A model generated the notes under the pieces. It ran no database searches. It saw only the letters and a list, made by a program, of their open reading frames with translations, and was not told the DNA's origin. The translations under genes were made by a program, and so were the position numbers. Shown here piece by piece: positions 26,257 to 34,153 of a DNA stretch of 64,000 bases (positions are counted from its first letter, which is position 1; every line of letters starts with the position of its first letter). The stretch is taken from the NCBI RefSeq assembly GCF_000024965.1, contig NC_013530.1, positions 1,116,001-1,180,000 of the forward strand. Reading direction: 5' to 3'. This stretch comes from Xylanimonas cellulosilytica DSM 15894 (GTDB taxonomy: Bacteria; Actinomycetota; Actinomycetes; Actinomycetales; Cellulomonadaceae).

Positions 26257-28272
26257 GTGCAGCTCATCGCGTCGGACGTCTCGTTTGCCTACCCCGGCGG
26301 GGGCGCTGCCTACTCCGGTGGGAGCCCGACGGCGCACGCCGACGACGATCGCGCCGTCGTCTCGGGCGCCGGCACCCGCCGGCCCGTCGGGCTCGCGGGC
26401 GGGCAGACGACGGTCAGCGGTCCCAAGGCCGCCCGCGCCGAGGTCCTGGCCGGCGTCAACCTGCGGGTCACCGCCGGGGTGCGCCTCGGCGTCGTCGGCG
26501 AGAACGGGTCCGGGAAGTCGACGCTGCTGCACCTGCTGGCCGGGACGCTGACGCCCACCGCCGGCGAGGTGCGCCGCAGCGGGACCGTCGCCGTCGTCGA
26601 GCAGGAGCTTCTGCCCGCGCGCGGCGAGACGGTGGGCGACGTCGTCCGCACGGCGCTCGCCGGGGTGCGGCAGGTGGCCGCCGACCTCGACGCCGCGGCC
26701 GCGGCGTTCGCCGAGACCGCGCAGGAAGGGCACGACGACGCCGCGCTGACCGAGCTGGCCACGCTGCTCACGCGGGCCGACCACCTGGCCGCCTGGGACG
26801 CCGACCGCCGCGTCGACGAGGCGCTCACGCGGCTCGGCGCCCCGCGCGACCTGGACCGGACCCTGGAGACGCTGAGCATCGGCCAGCGGTACCGGGTGCG
26901 CCTCGCCTGCCGGCTCGCGGAGCGCAGCGACTTCCTGCTGCTCGACGAGCCGACCAACCACCTGGACGACGAGGCCATCGGCTTCCTGACCGACGAGCTG
27001 CTCGCGTGGCGCGGCGGCGTCGTGCTCGTCACGCACGACCGCCAGCTGCTCGACGACGTCGCCACCGCGATCTACGACCTCGACCCGTCCATCGACGGCA
27101 GGCCGGTGCTCTACGGGCAGCCCGGCTACCTCGCCTACCGGTTCGCCAAGACGCAGGCGCTGCACCGGTGGCGGCAGCGCTACCGGGCCGAACGCAAGCG
27201 GGCCGAGAAGCTCGCGGAACGGCTCGACGCGTCCTACGAAGGGCTGTCGGACGAGTGGCGGCCGCCGAAGGGCTCGCAGAAGCACCGCCGCAGCACCCGC
27301 GCGCGCATCCACGTCAAGGCCGCCGACCGGCTCGTCCAGAGGCTCGAGGCCGACGCCGTCGAGGTGCCGGTGCCGCCCCTCGAGCTCCGTTTCCCGGACT
27401 TGCCCACGCTGAACCCCGGCTGGGACCCGGCGCAGCCGCTGATCGAGGTCCGCAACCCGCGCGTCCTCGGCGACCCGGTGGTTGAGCCTGTCGAAACCAC
27501 GTCTCCGGTGGTTGAGCCGCTTCCGGTGGTTGAGCCTGTCGAAACCACGTCCCCGGTGGTTGAGCCGCTTCCGGTGGTTGAGCCTGTCGAAACCACCCAG
27601 CACTCCCAGCACGGGGTGGTTTCGACAGGCTCAACCACCGGGGGTGCGGGCGGGGTGGTTTCGACAGGCTCAACCACCGGGGAACCGGGTGGGAACGTGC
27701 GGCTCGACCTGCCCGGGGTGCGGGTGGCCGTCCCGGCGGCCGGGCGGTTGCTGGTCGTCGGGCCCAACGGCTCCGGGAAGTCCACGTTGCTCGGGGTGCT
27801 GGCCGGCCGGTTGCCGCTCGCGCGCGGCAGCCGGGTCGCCGTCGACGGGCTGCGCGTCGGCGTCGTCGGGCAGGAGAACGCCGAGATCATCGGGCGCGGG
27901 CTGGACGACCCGCGCACGCTCACCGGGTTCGACGCCGCGGCCAACGAGGCGCTGGCGCTGCTGTCGCGCGGGGCGCTCGACCCCGACCACGTGGTGCCGG
28001 TGGCGGCGCTCGGGCTGCTCGCGGAGGAGGACCTCGACCGTCCCCTTGCGGAGCTGTCCGCGGGTCAGCGCCGGCGCTTCGAGCTCGCACGCACGCTGCT
28101 CGCCGCCCCGCACCTGCTCGTCCTCGACGAGCCGACGAACCACCTGTCGATCGACCTGGTCGACGAGCTCACCCGCGCGCTGGACCGCACGAGCGCCGCC
28201 GTCGTCGTCGCGACGCACGACCGCCGCATGCGCGAGGACCTCGCCCACTGGCCGACGCTCGAGCTCGACTGA
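26257..28272 (+). CDS. ABC-F family ATPase with repeat-derived linker
   Basis: A 671-residue soluble protein with two ATPase domains and no membrane segment, as in ABC-F ribosome-associated factors. Walker A motifs are GENGSGKST (81-89) and GPNGSGKST (502-510). Signatures are LSIGQ and LSAGQ, and both sites have LDEPTNHL. The inter-domain region holds the basic [15 protein letters not shown] arm. Residues about 408-476 are encoded by five copies of the dispersed palindromic repeat, giving VVEPVETT in one orientation and VVSTGSTTG in the other. The frame stays open through all copies. It may act in translation or antibiotic protection; no specific target can be assigned. Confidence 0.87.
   Translation: MQLIASDVSFAYPGGGAAYSGGSPTAHADDDRAVVSGAGTRRPVGLAGGQTTVSGPKAARAEVLAGVNLRVTAGVRLGVVGENGSGKSTLLHLLAGTLTPTAGEVRRSGTVAVVEQELLPARGETVGDVVRTALAGVRQVAADLDAAAAAFAETAQEGHDDAALTELATLLTRADHLAAWDADRRVDEALTRLGAPRDLDRTLETLSIGQRYRVRLACRLAERSDFLLLDEPTNHLDDEAIGFLTDELLAWRGGVVLVTHDRQLLDDVATAIYDLDPSIDGRPVLYGQPGYLAYRFAKTQALHRWRQRYRAERKRAEKLAERLDASYEGLSDEWRPPKGSQKHRRSTRARIHVKAADRLVQRLEADAVEVPVPPLELRFPDLPTLNPGWDPAQPLIEVRNPRVLGDPVVEPVETTSPVVEPLPVVEPVETTSPVVEPLPVVEPVETTQHSQHGVVSTGSTTGGAGGVVSTGSTTGEPGGNVRLDLPGVRVAVPAAGRLLVVGPNGSGKSTLLGVLAGRLPLARGSRVAVDGLRVGVVGQENAEIIGRGLDDPRTLTGFDAAANEALALLSRGALDPDHVVPVAALGLLAEEDLDRPLAELSAGQRRRFELARTLLAAPHLLVLDEPTNHLSIDLVDELTRALDRTSAAVVVATHDRRMREDLAHWPTLELD
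27477..27678. repeat. Dispersed 25-bp repeat, cluster B (inside ABC-F gene)
   Basis: Three forward copies (27477, 27525, 27572) and two reversed copies (27614, 27654), plus two shortened forms reading GGTGGTTGAGCCGCTT, lie in frame within the linker of the ABC-F gene. Confidence 0.9.
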
Positions 28273-28276
28273 CCGC

Positions 28277-28846
28277 TCAGGTCAGCCGGCCCACCCAGGC
28301 CATCGCCTGCCGCACCAGTGCGCCCTGGCCGCCCACGAACTCCGCCTGGACAGTGTCCGCGCAAGCCTCCTCCGGGGTGAGCCACGCGATGTCGAGGGCG
28401 TCCTGCTGCGGGCGGCAGTCACCGCTGACCGGGACCACGTAGGCGAGGGACACGGCGTGCTGGCGCGGGTCGTGGAACGCCGTGATGCCGGGCGTGGGGA
28501 AGTACTCGGCGACCGTGAACGGCTGCGGCGACGCCGGCACGCGGGGGAGCGCCACCGGTCCGAGATCCTTCTCGAGGTGGCGCAGCAGGGCGTCACGCAC
28601 CCGCTCGTGGAACAGCACGCGGCCCGAGACCAGGGAGCGCGTCAGTCCGCGCGAACCGACCCGCAGCAGGAGCCCGACGGCGACGACGTCGCCCGAGTCG
28701 TCGACCCGCACGGGGATGGCGTCGACGTACAGCAGCGGGAGCTGTGCCCGGACCGACGCGAGGTCCTCTGGTGTGAGCCAGCCCGACGGGTTCGGGGTGG
28801 GCGGCTCCCAGTCGTCAGGAGGGGGAAGCTCGGCGGAGGCGGTCAC
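28277..28846 (-). CDS. Nudix-fold protein, DUF4916 type
   Basis: A 189-residue protein. The central part GLLLRVGSRGLTRSLVSGRVLFHERVRDALLRHLEKDLG follows the Nudix layout (G-x5-E-x7-R), but the last part of the box is RHLEKDLG, so catalytic Glu residues are reduced. DUF4916 proteins of actinobacteria look like this; their substrate is unknown. GTG 28846 was chosen because a TTGGAT box lies 6 bp upstream; a TTG at 28858 is the alternative. It is convergent with the ABC-F gene, 4 bp apart. Confidence 0.75.
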   Translation of the reverse strand: MTASAELPPPDDWEPPTPNPSGWLTPEDLASVRAQLPLLYVDAIPVRVDDSGDVVAVGLLLRVGSRGLTRSLVSGRVLFHERVRDALLRHLEKDLGPVALPRVPASPQPFTVAEYFPTPGITAFHDPRQHAVSLAYVVPVSGDCRPQQDALDIAWLTPEEACADTVQAEFVGGQGALVRQAMAWVGRLT

Positions 28847-28949
28847 AGGGCGATCCAATCACGGGCCGTGCGGCGACGTTGCGCGTGGCCCTGGGAATAC
28901 CCGGGGCGGGTTCGGTGCTGGGGAGGGCGTACCGACCGAGAGGAACCCC

Positions 28950-29321
28950 ATGGCCACCGTCGAGCTCACCGACGACACCTTCCGCGAGACCGTCGAGGGC
29001 AACGACATCGTGCTCGTCGACTTCTGGGCCACCTGGTGCCCGCCGTGCCGCCAGTTCGGCCCCGTCTTCGAGAAGTCCTCCGAGACCAACCCCGACGTCG
29101 TCCACGGCAAGATCGACACCGACGCCCAGCAGCGCATCGCAGCGGCCGCCGGCATCACGTCGATCCCCACGCTCATGGCGTTCCGCGAGGGCGTCCTCGT
29201 GTTCTCCCAGCCCGGCGCGCTGCCGGCCCCGGCGCTCCAGCAGGTCGTCGACGCCGTCAAGGCGCTGGACATGAACGAGGTCCGCGAGGCCATCGAGGCC
29301 GAGGCCGCGGGAAGCAACTGA
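28950..29321 (+). CDS. trxA: Thioredoxin
   Basis: A 123-residue thioredoxin with the active site FWATWCPPCRQFGPVFE and the cis-Pro segment GITSIPTLMAFREG. No signal peptide, so cytosolic. The active site is WCPPC where classical TrxA has WCGPC. The C-terminal tail (DMNEVREAIEAEA) is longer than in E. coli Trx. The ATG follows GAGAGGAACCCC. It stands alone. Confidence 0.92.
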   Translation: MATVELTDDTFRETVEGNDIVLVDFWATWCPPCRQFGPVFEKSSETNPDVVHGKIDTDAQQRIAAAAGITSIPTLMAFREGVLVFSQPGALPAPALQQVVDAVKALDMNEVREAIEAEAAGSN

Positions 29322-29394
29322 GTGGGATGCCTCCGTGCCCGCGGGCACGGAGGCCGTCGATGGCGTGCGGTCCTGACGGTGGCACAGTGGACGG

Positions 29395-30054
29395 ATGGAA
29401 CCCGACGTCCTGCTGAGCGGTGACCAGATCACGGCAATGGGCCTGCCCGACTGGCGGTCCATGTACGGAGCGCTGGAGGCGCGGTTCCGTACCGGTGATT
29501 TCGCGACGGGCCTCCGGCTCGTCGAGCAGATCGGCGTGGCCGCAGAGGCGGCCGGCCACCACCCCGACATCAGGCTCACCTATGGTTGGGTGCACGTGCT
29601 CCTGACGAGCCACGACGCCGGCGGCAAGACGCAGCGTGACGTCGATCTCGCCCGGCAGATCAGCGCCGCAGCCGCAGATGTCGGAGCCACAGCCGATCCG
29701 GTCACGATCAACCGCATCGAGATCGCGCTCGACACCGCGGACCGCGACGCCGCGAAGGAGTTCTGGAAGGCCGTCCTCGCACTGGAGGACGGTGAGGCAG
29801 GCGACGACCTCGTCGACCCGTTCGGGGTCACGCCGACCCTCTGGTTCCAGGACACCGACCCGCACGCAGAGCCCCGCCAACGGTTCCACCTCGACGTTCG
29901 TGTGCCTCCCGAGGAGGCTGAGCGGCGGATCGCTGCCGGCCTCGCCGCGGGCGGCCGCCTCGTGTCCGACGACCAAGCGCCACGCTTCGTCGTCCTCGCG
30001 GACCCTGAGGGCAACAAGGTGTGCATCTGCACGCACGTCACGCGCTCGCACTGA
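29395..30054 (+). CDS. Pterin carbinolamine dehydratase-like / VOC-domain fusion
   Basis: A 219-residue two-domain protein. Residues 1-100 resemble 4a-hydroxytetrahydrobiopterin dehydratase: RLVEQIGVAAEAAGHHPDIRLTYG and VHVLLTSHDAGGKTQRDVDLA contain the HHPD and TSHD motifs. Residues 105-219 resemble a glyoxalase/VOC half: NRIEIALDTADRDAAKEFWKAVL, TLWFQD and RFVVLADPEGNKVCICT. The first domain could recycle pterin cofactor; the second is a generic metal-binding fold, so the combined role is unknown. It sits just before tRNA-Leu with no operon partner. Confidence 0.75.
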   Translation: MEPDVLLSGDQITAMGLPDWRSMYGALEARFRTGDFATGLRLVEQIGVAAEAAGHHPDIRLTYGWVHVLLTSHDAGGKTQRDVDLARQISAAAADVGATADPVTINRIEIALDTADRDAAKEFWKAVLALEDGEAGDDLVDPFGVTPTLWFQDTDPHAEPRQRFHLDVRVPPEEAERRIAAGLAAGGRLVSDDQAPRFVVLADPEGNKVCICTHVTRSH

Positions 30055-30128
30055 GATGACGCCCCGTCCGCGCTCGCCAACCCGGATGACATGTCTGCGG
30101 CGTCGGCGTAGATAGACTGACCGCTGTT

Positions 30129-30213
30129 GCCGGCGTGGCGAAATTGGCGATACGCGCCGCTTTTAGGTGGCGGTGCCCGAAAGGGCGTGCGGGTTCGAGT
30201 CCCGCCGCCGGCA
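30129..30213 (+). tRNA. tRNA-Leu (anticodon UAG)
   Basis: The acceptor arms GCCGGCG and CGCCGGC pair, followed by discriminator A. The anticodon loop TTTAGGT gives UAG. A long variable arm (GCCCGAAAGGGC) and a T arm GCGGGTTCGAGTCCCGC are as expected for a class II tRNA. CCA is not encoded. Confidence 0.95.
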
Positions 30214-30262
30214 CCCACAGCCTTCGTTGCCGGAGTGTCTCAGAGGCGCTCCGGCAACGAAG

Positions 30263-30754
30263 TCAGTCGATCCCGAGGGCCTTGCGCAGGCGGGCCACGT
30301 GGCCCGTCGCCTTGACGTTGTACTGGGCCACGGCGACGCGGCCGTCGGGGCCGACGACGACGGTCGAGCGGATGATCCCCGTGACGTCCTTGCCGTAGAG
30401 CTTGCGCACGCCCCACGCGCCGAAGGCGTCCGCGACGGCGTGGTCGGCGTCGGACACCAGGGGGAACGTGAGCGCGTCGCGCTCGGCGAACCGCGCGAGC
30501 TTGTCGACGTCGTCGGGCGAGACGCCGACGACGGCGTAGCCGGCACCCTGCAGCGATGCGAGCGAGTCGCGGAAGTCGCACGCCTCGGTGGTGCAGCCCG
30601 GCGTCATCGCGGCTGGGTAGAAGTAGACGACGACGCCGCGGCGCCCGGGCTCGGCGACGGCTTCTGCGAGGGAGAAGCGTGCAGAGCCATCCGCTGTGCC
30701 GACAGCGGGGAGGGCGAGCTCGGGGGCGACGTCACCGACGGCGAGACGGGGCAC
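30263..30754 (-). CDS. bcp: Thiol peroxidase / peroxiredoxin, BCP type
   Basis: A 163-residue peroxiredoxin that reduces hydroperoxides with thioredoxin-type donors. The peroxidatic Cys is in YPAAMTPGCTTEACDFRD and the resolving Cys follows four residues later, typical of atypical 2-Cys BCP/PrxQ enzymes. The GTG at 30754 has AGGAG 7 bases upstream, so I prefer it over a start at 30796. Cytosolic oxidative-stress defence. Confidence 0.92.
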   Translation of the reverse strand: MPRLAVGDVAPELALPAVGTADGSARFSLAEAVAEPGRRGVVVYFYPAAMTPGCTTEACDFRDSLASLQGAGYAVVGVSPDDVDKLARFAERDALTFPLVSDADHAVADAFGAWGVRKLYGKDVTGIIRSTVVVGPDGRVAVAQYNVKATGHVARLRKALGID

Positions 30755-30826
30755 AGCAACTCCTGGGGACCGGAGAACGGGGTACCGGCCGACCATACCT
30801 GCCGGTCTCGATCCGGTTCGGCGCCG

Positions 30827-31585
30827 TCAGGCGAGGCGGGCGGCGTCGCGCCGGTACATCGCTGCGTGGTCGAGCAGGTCGGCGCGGCCCGTCGATGCGG
30901 CGTGCGCATCGGTGTACTCCGCCAGCTCGACGAGGCGGGCCGGGATCGCCGCCAGCACCGCCGCCCGGTCCGTCGTGACCGGTCTGGCCGTGGGGTGCGC
31001 GCCGTCGGAGGGTGTGGCGTCGTAGGCGCTGAGCAGGGCCGCGAGACGGGCGTGCGGGTCCACGCCCGACGGCGGAGCCGCATCCTCCGCGAACGGGCAC
31101 AGCCGATAGGCGAGGTAGGCCAGATCCCACACCCGCGGCCCCGGCGAGGCCATGTCGACGTCGATGAATCCCACGAGCCCGTCGGGGCCGCCCACCATGT
31201 TGTACGGGGCGCAGTCGTTGAGGCAGATCACCTCGGCCGGCTCGTGCGCGGCCATCCGCCAGCGCATGCCGTCGCGCGGGAAGGCGGCGGTCGCGTCGTG
31301 CCACGCCCGCAGGACGCGGGCCGCGTCGTCGAGCACCGCGGGGGCCCACGTCCAGTCGTCCTGCGACCAACCGCCGACGACGCCGGGGACGTAGCCGAGC
31401 ACCTCGCGGCCCTGGGCGTCGAGACCCAGCGGGGCGGGGACCCGGTCGACGCCGTGGGCGCGCACCCAGGCGAGCAGCGCGTGGATCGTGGGCGTCCAGG
31501 GGCCCGCCGTGCGGCGGACCGTGTCTCCCACCCGGACGACGGCGTTGACGTTGCCGCCGCTCAGCGGCTCCTCGGGGTCGGGCAT
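30827..31585 (-). CDS. Aminoglycoside phosphotransferase-fold kinase
   Basis: A 252-residue APH/choline-kinase-like protein. The catalytic loop is EVICLNDCAPYNMVGGPDGLVGFIDVDMASPGPRVWDLAYLAYRLCPF; in APH enzymes this region is normally HGDxxxxN and IDWE/D, so the catalytic His-Gly-Asp reads LND here with Asp and Asn retained. The N-terminal lobe is short (GGNVNAVVRVGDTVRRTAGPWTPT). This is a common actinobacterial form whose substrate is unknown; it is not evidence of drug resistance. Confidence 0.8.
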   Translation of the reverse strand: MPDPEEPLSGGNVNAVVRVGDTVRRTAGPWTPTIHALLAWVRAHGVDRVPAPLGLDAQGREVLGYVPGVVGGWSQDDWTWAPAVLDDAARVLRAWHDATAAFPRDGMRWRMAAHEPAEVICLNDCAPYNMVGGPDGLVGFIDVDMASPGPRVWDLAYLAYRLCPFAEDAAPPSGVDPHARLAALLSAYDATPSDGAHPTARPVTTDRAAVLAAIPARLVELAEYTDAHAASTGRADLLDHAAMYRRDAARLA

Positions 31586-31616
31586 GGTGCCATCTTGGCG
31601 CGGGCCGGGGCGGTGG

Positions 31617-31682
31617 GGTGGTTTCGACAGGCTCGACCACCGGGGCGGGGGTGGTGGGGTGGTTTCGACAGGCTCTACCACC
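31617..31682. repeat. Dispersed 25-bp repeat, cluster C
   Basis: Two reversed copies (31617-31641 and 31658-31682), each with one substitution in the CTCAACCACC arm, lie in the divergent gap between the kinase-like gene and the groES-like gene. Confidence 0.85.
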
Positions 31683-31696
31683 GGGGCGGGGTCGTC

Positions 31697-31702
31697 TAGC
31701 GT
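31697..31702 (+). promoter_or_regulatory. -10 element of groES-like gene (leaderless type)
   Basis: TAGCGT ends 6 bp before the GTG at 31709. Confidence 0.45.
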
Positions 31703-31708
31703 TGGGGC

Positions 31709-32062
31709 GTGAGTTCTTCCGCATCGCAGTCCTCGACGTCGTCGGCCCCTGACATCCCCATCCGCATGTTGTTCGACCGGCTGCTCGTGCAGCCCGAGGT
31801 GGACGGGGCGGAGCGGCAGTCGTCGGCCGGGCTCGTCATCCCGGCCACCGCCGTCGGGCCCAAGCGGCTGGCGTGGGCCGTCGTCGTCGCCAAGGGCGAG
31901 CACGTGCGGCAGGTGAGCGTGGGGGACCGGGTGCTGTTCGACCCGGAGGAGCGCGCGGAGGTCGAGGTGGGCGGCACCGACTACGTGCTGCTGCGCGAGC
32001 GGGACGTGCACGGTGTGAGCCAGCGGTCCGAGGCCACGGGCGCGACCGGCCTGTACCTGTGA
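31709..32062 (+). CDS. GroES-like co-chaperonin family protein
   Basis: A 117-residue protein with a Ser-rich N-terminus and a GroES fold core: IRMLFDRLLVQPEVDGAERQSSAGLVIP, WAVVVAKGEHVRQVSVGDRVLFDPEERAEVEVGGTDYVLLRERDVHGV. It has the mobile-loop region (SSAGLVIP) but diverges from classical GroES and lies without groEL, so it is probably a second, specialised copy. It starts at GTG 31709 next to a -10 box. Confidence 0.8.
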   Translation: MSSSASQSSTSSAPDIPIRMLFDRLLVQPEVDGAERQSSAGLVIPATAVGPKRLAWAVVVAKGEHVRQVSVGDRVLFDPEERAEVEVGGTDYVLLRERDVHGVSQRSEATGATGLYL

Positions 32063-32147
32063 CCTGGGCGGACGCTGCTGTCGTCCACGTCACAGGTTTC
32101 TGGTTTCGTCTCGGCCGGGGGCGGCTGGTAGCGTTTCTCCCCGTTGC

Positions 32148-32220
<73 letters not shown>

Positions 32221-32226
32221 CCCACC

Positions 32227-32261
32227 GAAGAACCCCCGTCCGATGAGGGCGGGGGTTCTTC
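32227..32261 (+). terminator. Terminator after tRNA-Lys
   Basis: GAAGAACCCCCG pairs with CGGGGGTTCTTC across a short loop, six bases after the tRNA. Confidence 0.8.
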
Positions 32262-32326
32262 GTCGTCTGGAGGAAGTCCGCCGTCCGCTCCTGATCTATC
32301 AGGTCGCCTGGGAACTAGCCCGCGCA

Positions 32327-32349
32327 TAGGCTCGTTCGGCACTCCGAAC
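32327..32349 (+). promoter_or_regulatory. Candidate promoter and operator of the ABC exporter operon
   Basis: A TAGGCT box (32327-32332) is followed by the palindrome GTTCGG-CACT-CCGAAC (32334-32349) at the predicted transcription start, a position where a repressor could act. It predicts a leader of about 54 nt before the GTG at 32393. Confidence 0.4.
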
Positions 32350-32392
32350 GACGCCCGTCCTGCGGCGCGGTGCCTGCACCGATCACCTCTCT

Positions 32393-34153
32393 GTGGAGAA
32401 CCCCTTGCTTCGTCAGATCCTGTGGCGCTACCTGCGCCCGTACCGATGGCTCCTCGTCGGCATCCTGGTCTTCCAGTTCGCCGCCGCAATCGGGATGCTC
32501 TACCTGCCGCACCTCAACGCCCGGATCATCGACGAGGGCGTGGCCCAGGGTGACACCGGCTACATCTGGCGCACGGGCGCGATCATGCTCGCCGTGTCGT
32601 TCGGCCAGATCCTCGCGGCCGTGATCGCCACCTGGTTCGCCGCCCGGGCCTCGATGGCCCTGGGACGTGACCTGCGCGACGCCGTCTACTCGCGCGTCTC
32701 CGGCTTCTCGGAGCGGGAGGTCTCCGAGTTCGGCGCGGGGTCGCTCATCACCCGCAACACGAACGACGTCCAGCAGGTCCAGATGATCGCGATGATGGGC
32801 TCCACGATGCTCGTCTCGGCGCCCCTGCTGGCCATCGGCGGCATCATCATGGCGCTGCGCCAGGACGTGCAGCTCTCCTGGATCCTCGCGGTCTCCGTGC
32901 CGCTGCTGCTGATCTTCGCGGCCTTCATCATCGGCCGGATGGTGCCCCTGTTCCGCGAGTACCAGCTCCGGCTCGACACCCTCAACCGGGTCATGCGCGA
33001 GCAGCTCACCGGCATCCGCGTGGTGCGCGCGTTCGTGCGGGAGTCCATCGAGGAGGCGCGCTACCGCGCCGCCAACACCGACATGCTCGTGGTGGGCCGC
33101 AAGGTCGGCTCGCTGTTCGTGGTGATGTTCCCCGGCGCGATGTTCATCCTCAACGTGACCATCCTCGGCGTGCTGTGGTTCGGCGCGGTCGAGGTGGACG
33201 CGCAGCGTGTCCAGGTGGGCACCCTGCTGGCGTTCATGCAGTACGTGGGCCAGATCCTCGGTGGCGTGCTCATGGCCACGTTCATGACGATCATGATCCC
33301 GCGCGCGGCCGTCTCGGCCGACCGCATCGGGCAGGTCCTGGCCGTGGAGTCGTCCCTGCACGAGCCCGAGGTCCCCGTCGCACGGCTCACGACGCCGGGA
33401 ACCATCGAGTTCGACGACGTCACGTTCGCCTATCCGGGCGCCGAGACTCCGATCCTCGGCGGCGTCTCGTTCACGGTCGAGCCCGGGCAGACGGTCGCCG
33501 TCGTCGGCTCCACCGGTGCGGGCAAGACGACGCTGCTCAACCTGGTCGCCCGCCTGATCGACACCACGCAGGGCGCCGTGCGCGTCGGCGGCGTCGACGT
33601 GCGTGACCTGAGCCTGGAGACGCTGTGGGGCGGGCTCGGCCTGGTGCCGCAGCGCCCGTTCCTGTTCGCCGGGACGGTCGGCTCGAACGTGCGCCTCGGC
33701 AACGAGGACGCCACGGACGAGGAGGTGTGGAAGGCCCTCGAGATCGCCCAGGGCAAGGAGTTCGTCGCCGAGATGGAGGGCGGCCTGGACGCGCGCATCG
33801 CGCAGGGCGGCACCAACGTCTCCGGCGGGCAGCGGCAGCGGCTCGCCATCGCGCGCGCCGTGCTGCGCCGCCCGGACGTCCTGCTCCTGGACGACTCGTT
33901 CTCGGCGCTCGACGTCGCCACGGACGCCCGGCTGCGTCAGGCGTTGTGGCGCGAGCTGCCCGGGGTGACCAAGCTCGTCGTCGCGCAGCGCGTCACCACG
34001 GTGACCGACGCCGACGCCATCCTGGTGCTCGACGACGGCCGCCTGGTCGGTGCGGGCACGCACGAGGAGCTGCTGGCCACCAACACGACCTACCGCGAGA
34101 TCGCGGAGTCCCAGATCACCGTGTCCGCGACCACCGGGGAGGCGGGCGCATGA
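32393..34153 (+). CDS. ABC exporter subunit with degenerate ATPase site
   Basis: A 586-residue half-transporter: six-helix exporter domain (about residues 15-310) then an ATPase domain. Walker A is GSTGAGKTT, the signature is VSGGQRQR, and Walker B is VLLLDDSFSALD, where the catalytic Glu is replaced by Asp. This is the usual sign of the non-catalytic partner in a heterodimeric exporter. It overlaps the second subunit by ATGA. Substrate unknown; drugs, lipids or peptides are typical of the class. Confidence 0.9.
   Translation: MENPLLRQILWRYLRPYRWLLVGILVFQFAAAIGMLYLPHLNARIIDEGVAQGDTGYIWRTGAIMLAVSFGQILAAVIATWFAARASMALGRDLRDAVYSRVSGFSEREVSEFGAGSLITRNTNDVQQVQMIAMMGSTMLVSAPLLAIGGIIMALRQDVQLSWILAVSVPLLLIFAAFIIGRMVPLFREYQLRLDTLNRVMREQLTGIRVVRAFVRESIEEARYRAANTDMLVVGRKVGSLFVVMFPGAMFILNVTILGVLWFGAVEVDAQRVQVGTLLAFMQYVGQILGGVLMATFMTIMIPRAAVSADRIGQVLAVESSLHEPEVPVARLTTPGTIEFDDVTFAYPGAETPILGGVSFTVEPGQTVAVVGSTGAGKTTLLNLVARLIDTTQGAVRVGGVDVRDLSLETLWGGLGLVPQRPFLFAGTVGSNVRLGNEDATDEEVWKALEIAQGKEFVAEMEGGLDARIAQGGTNVSGGQRQRLAIARAVLRRPDVLLLDDSFSALDVATDARLRQALWRELPGVTKLVVAQRVTTVTDADAILVLDDGRLVGAGTHEELLATNTTYREIAESQITVSATTGEAGA

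Noticed and set aside
26257-28272. Antibiotic-resistance ABC-F
   Set aside because: No motif assigns it to a known resistance subgroup; only the ABC-F fold is supported.
30827-31585. Aminoglycoside resistance gene
   Set aside because: Only the general APH fold is seen, with the catalytic HGD altered; many such proteins act on other substrates.
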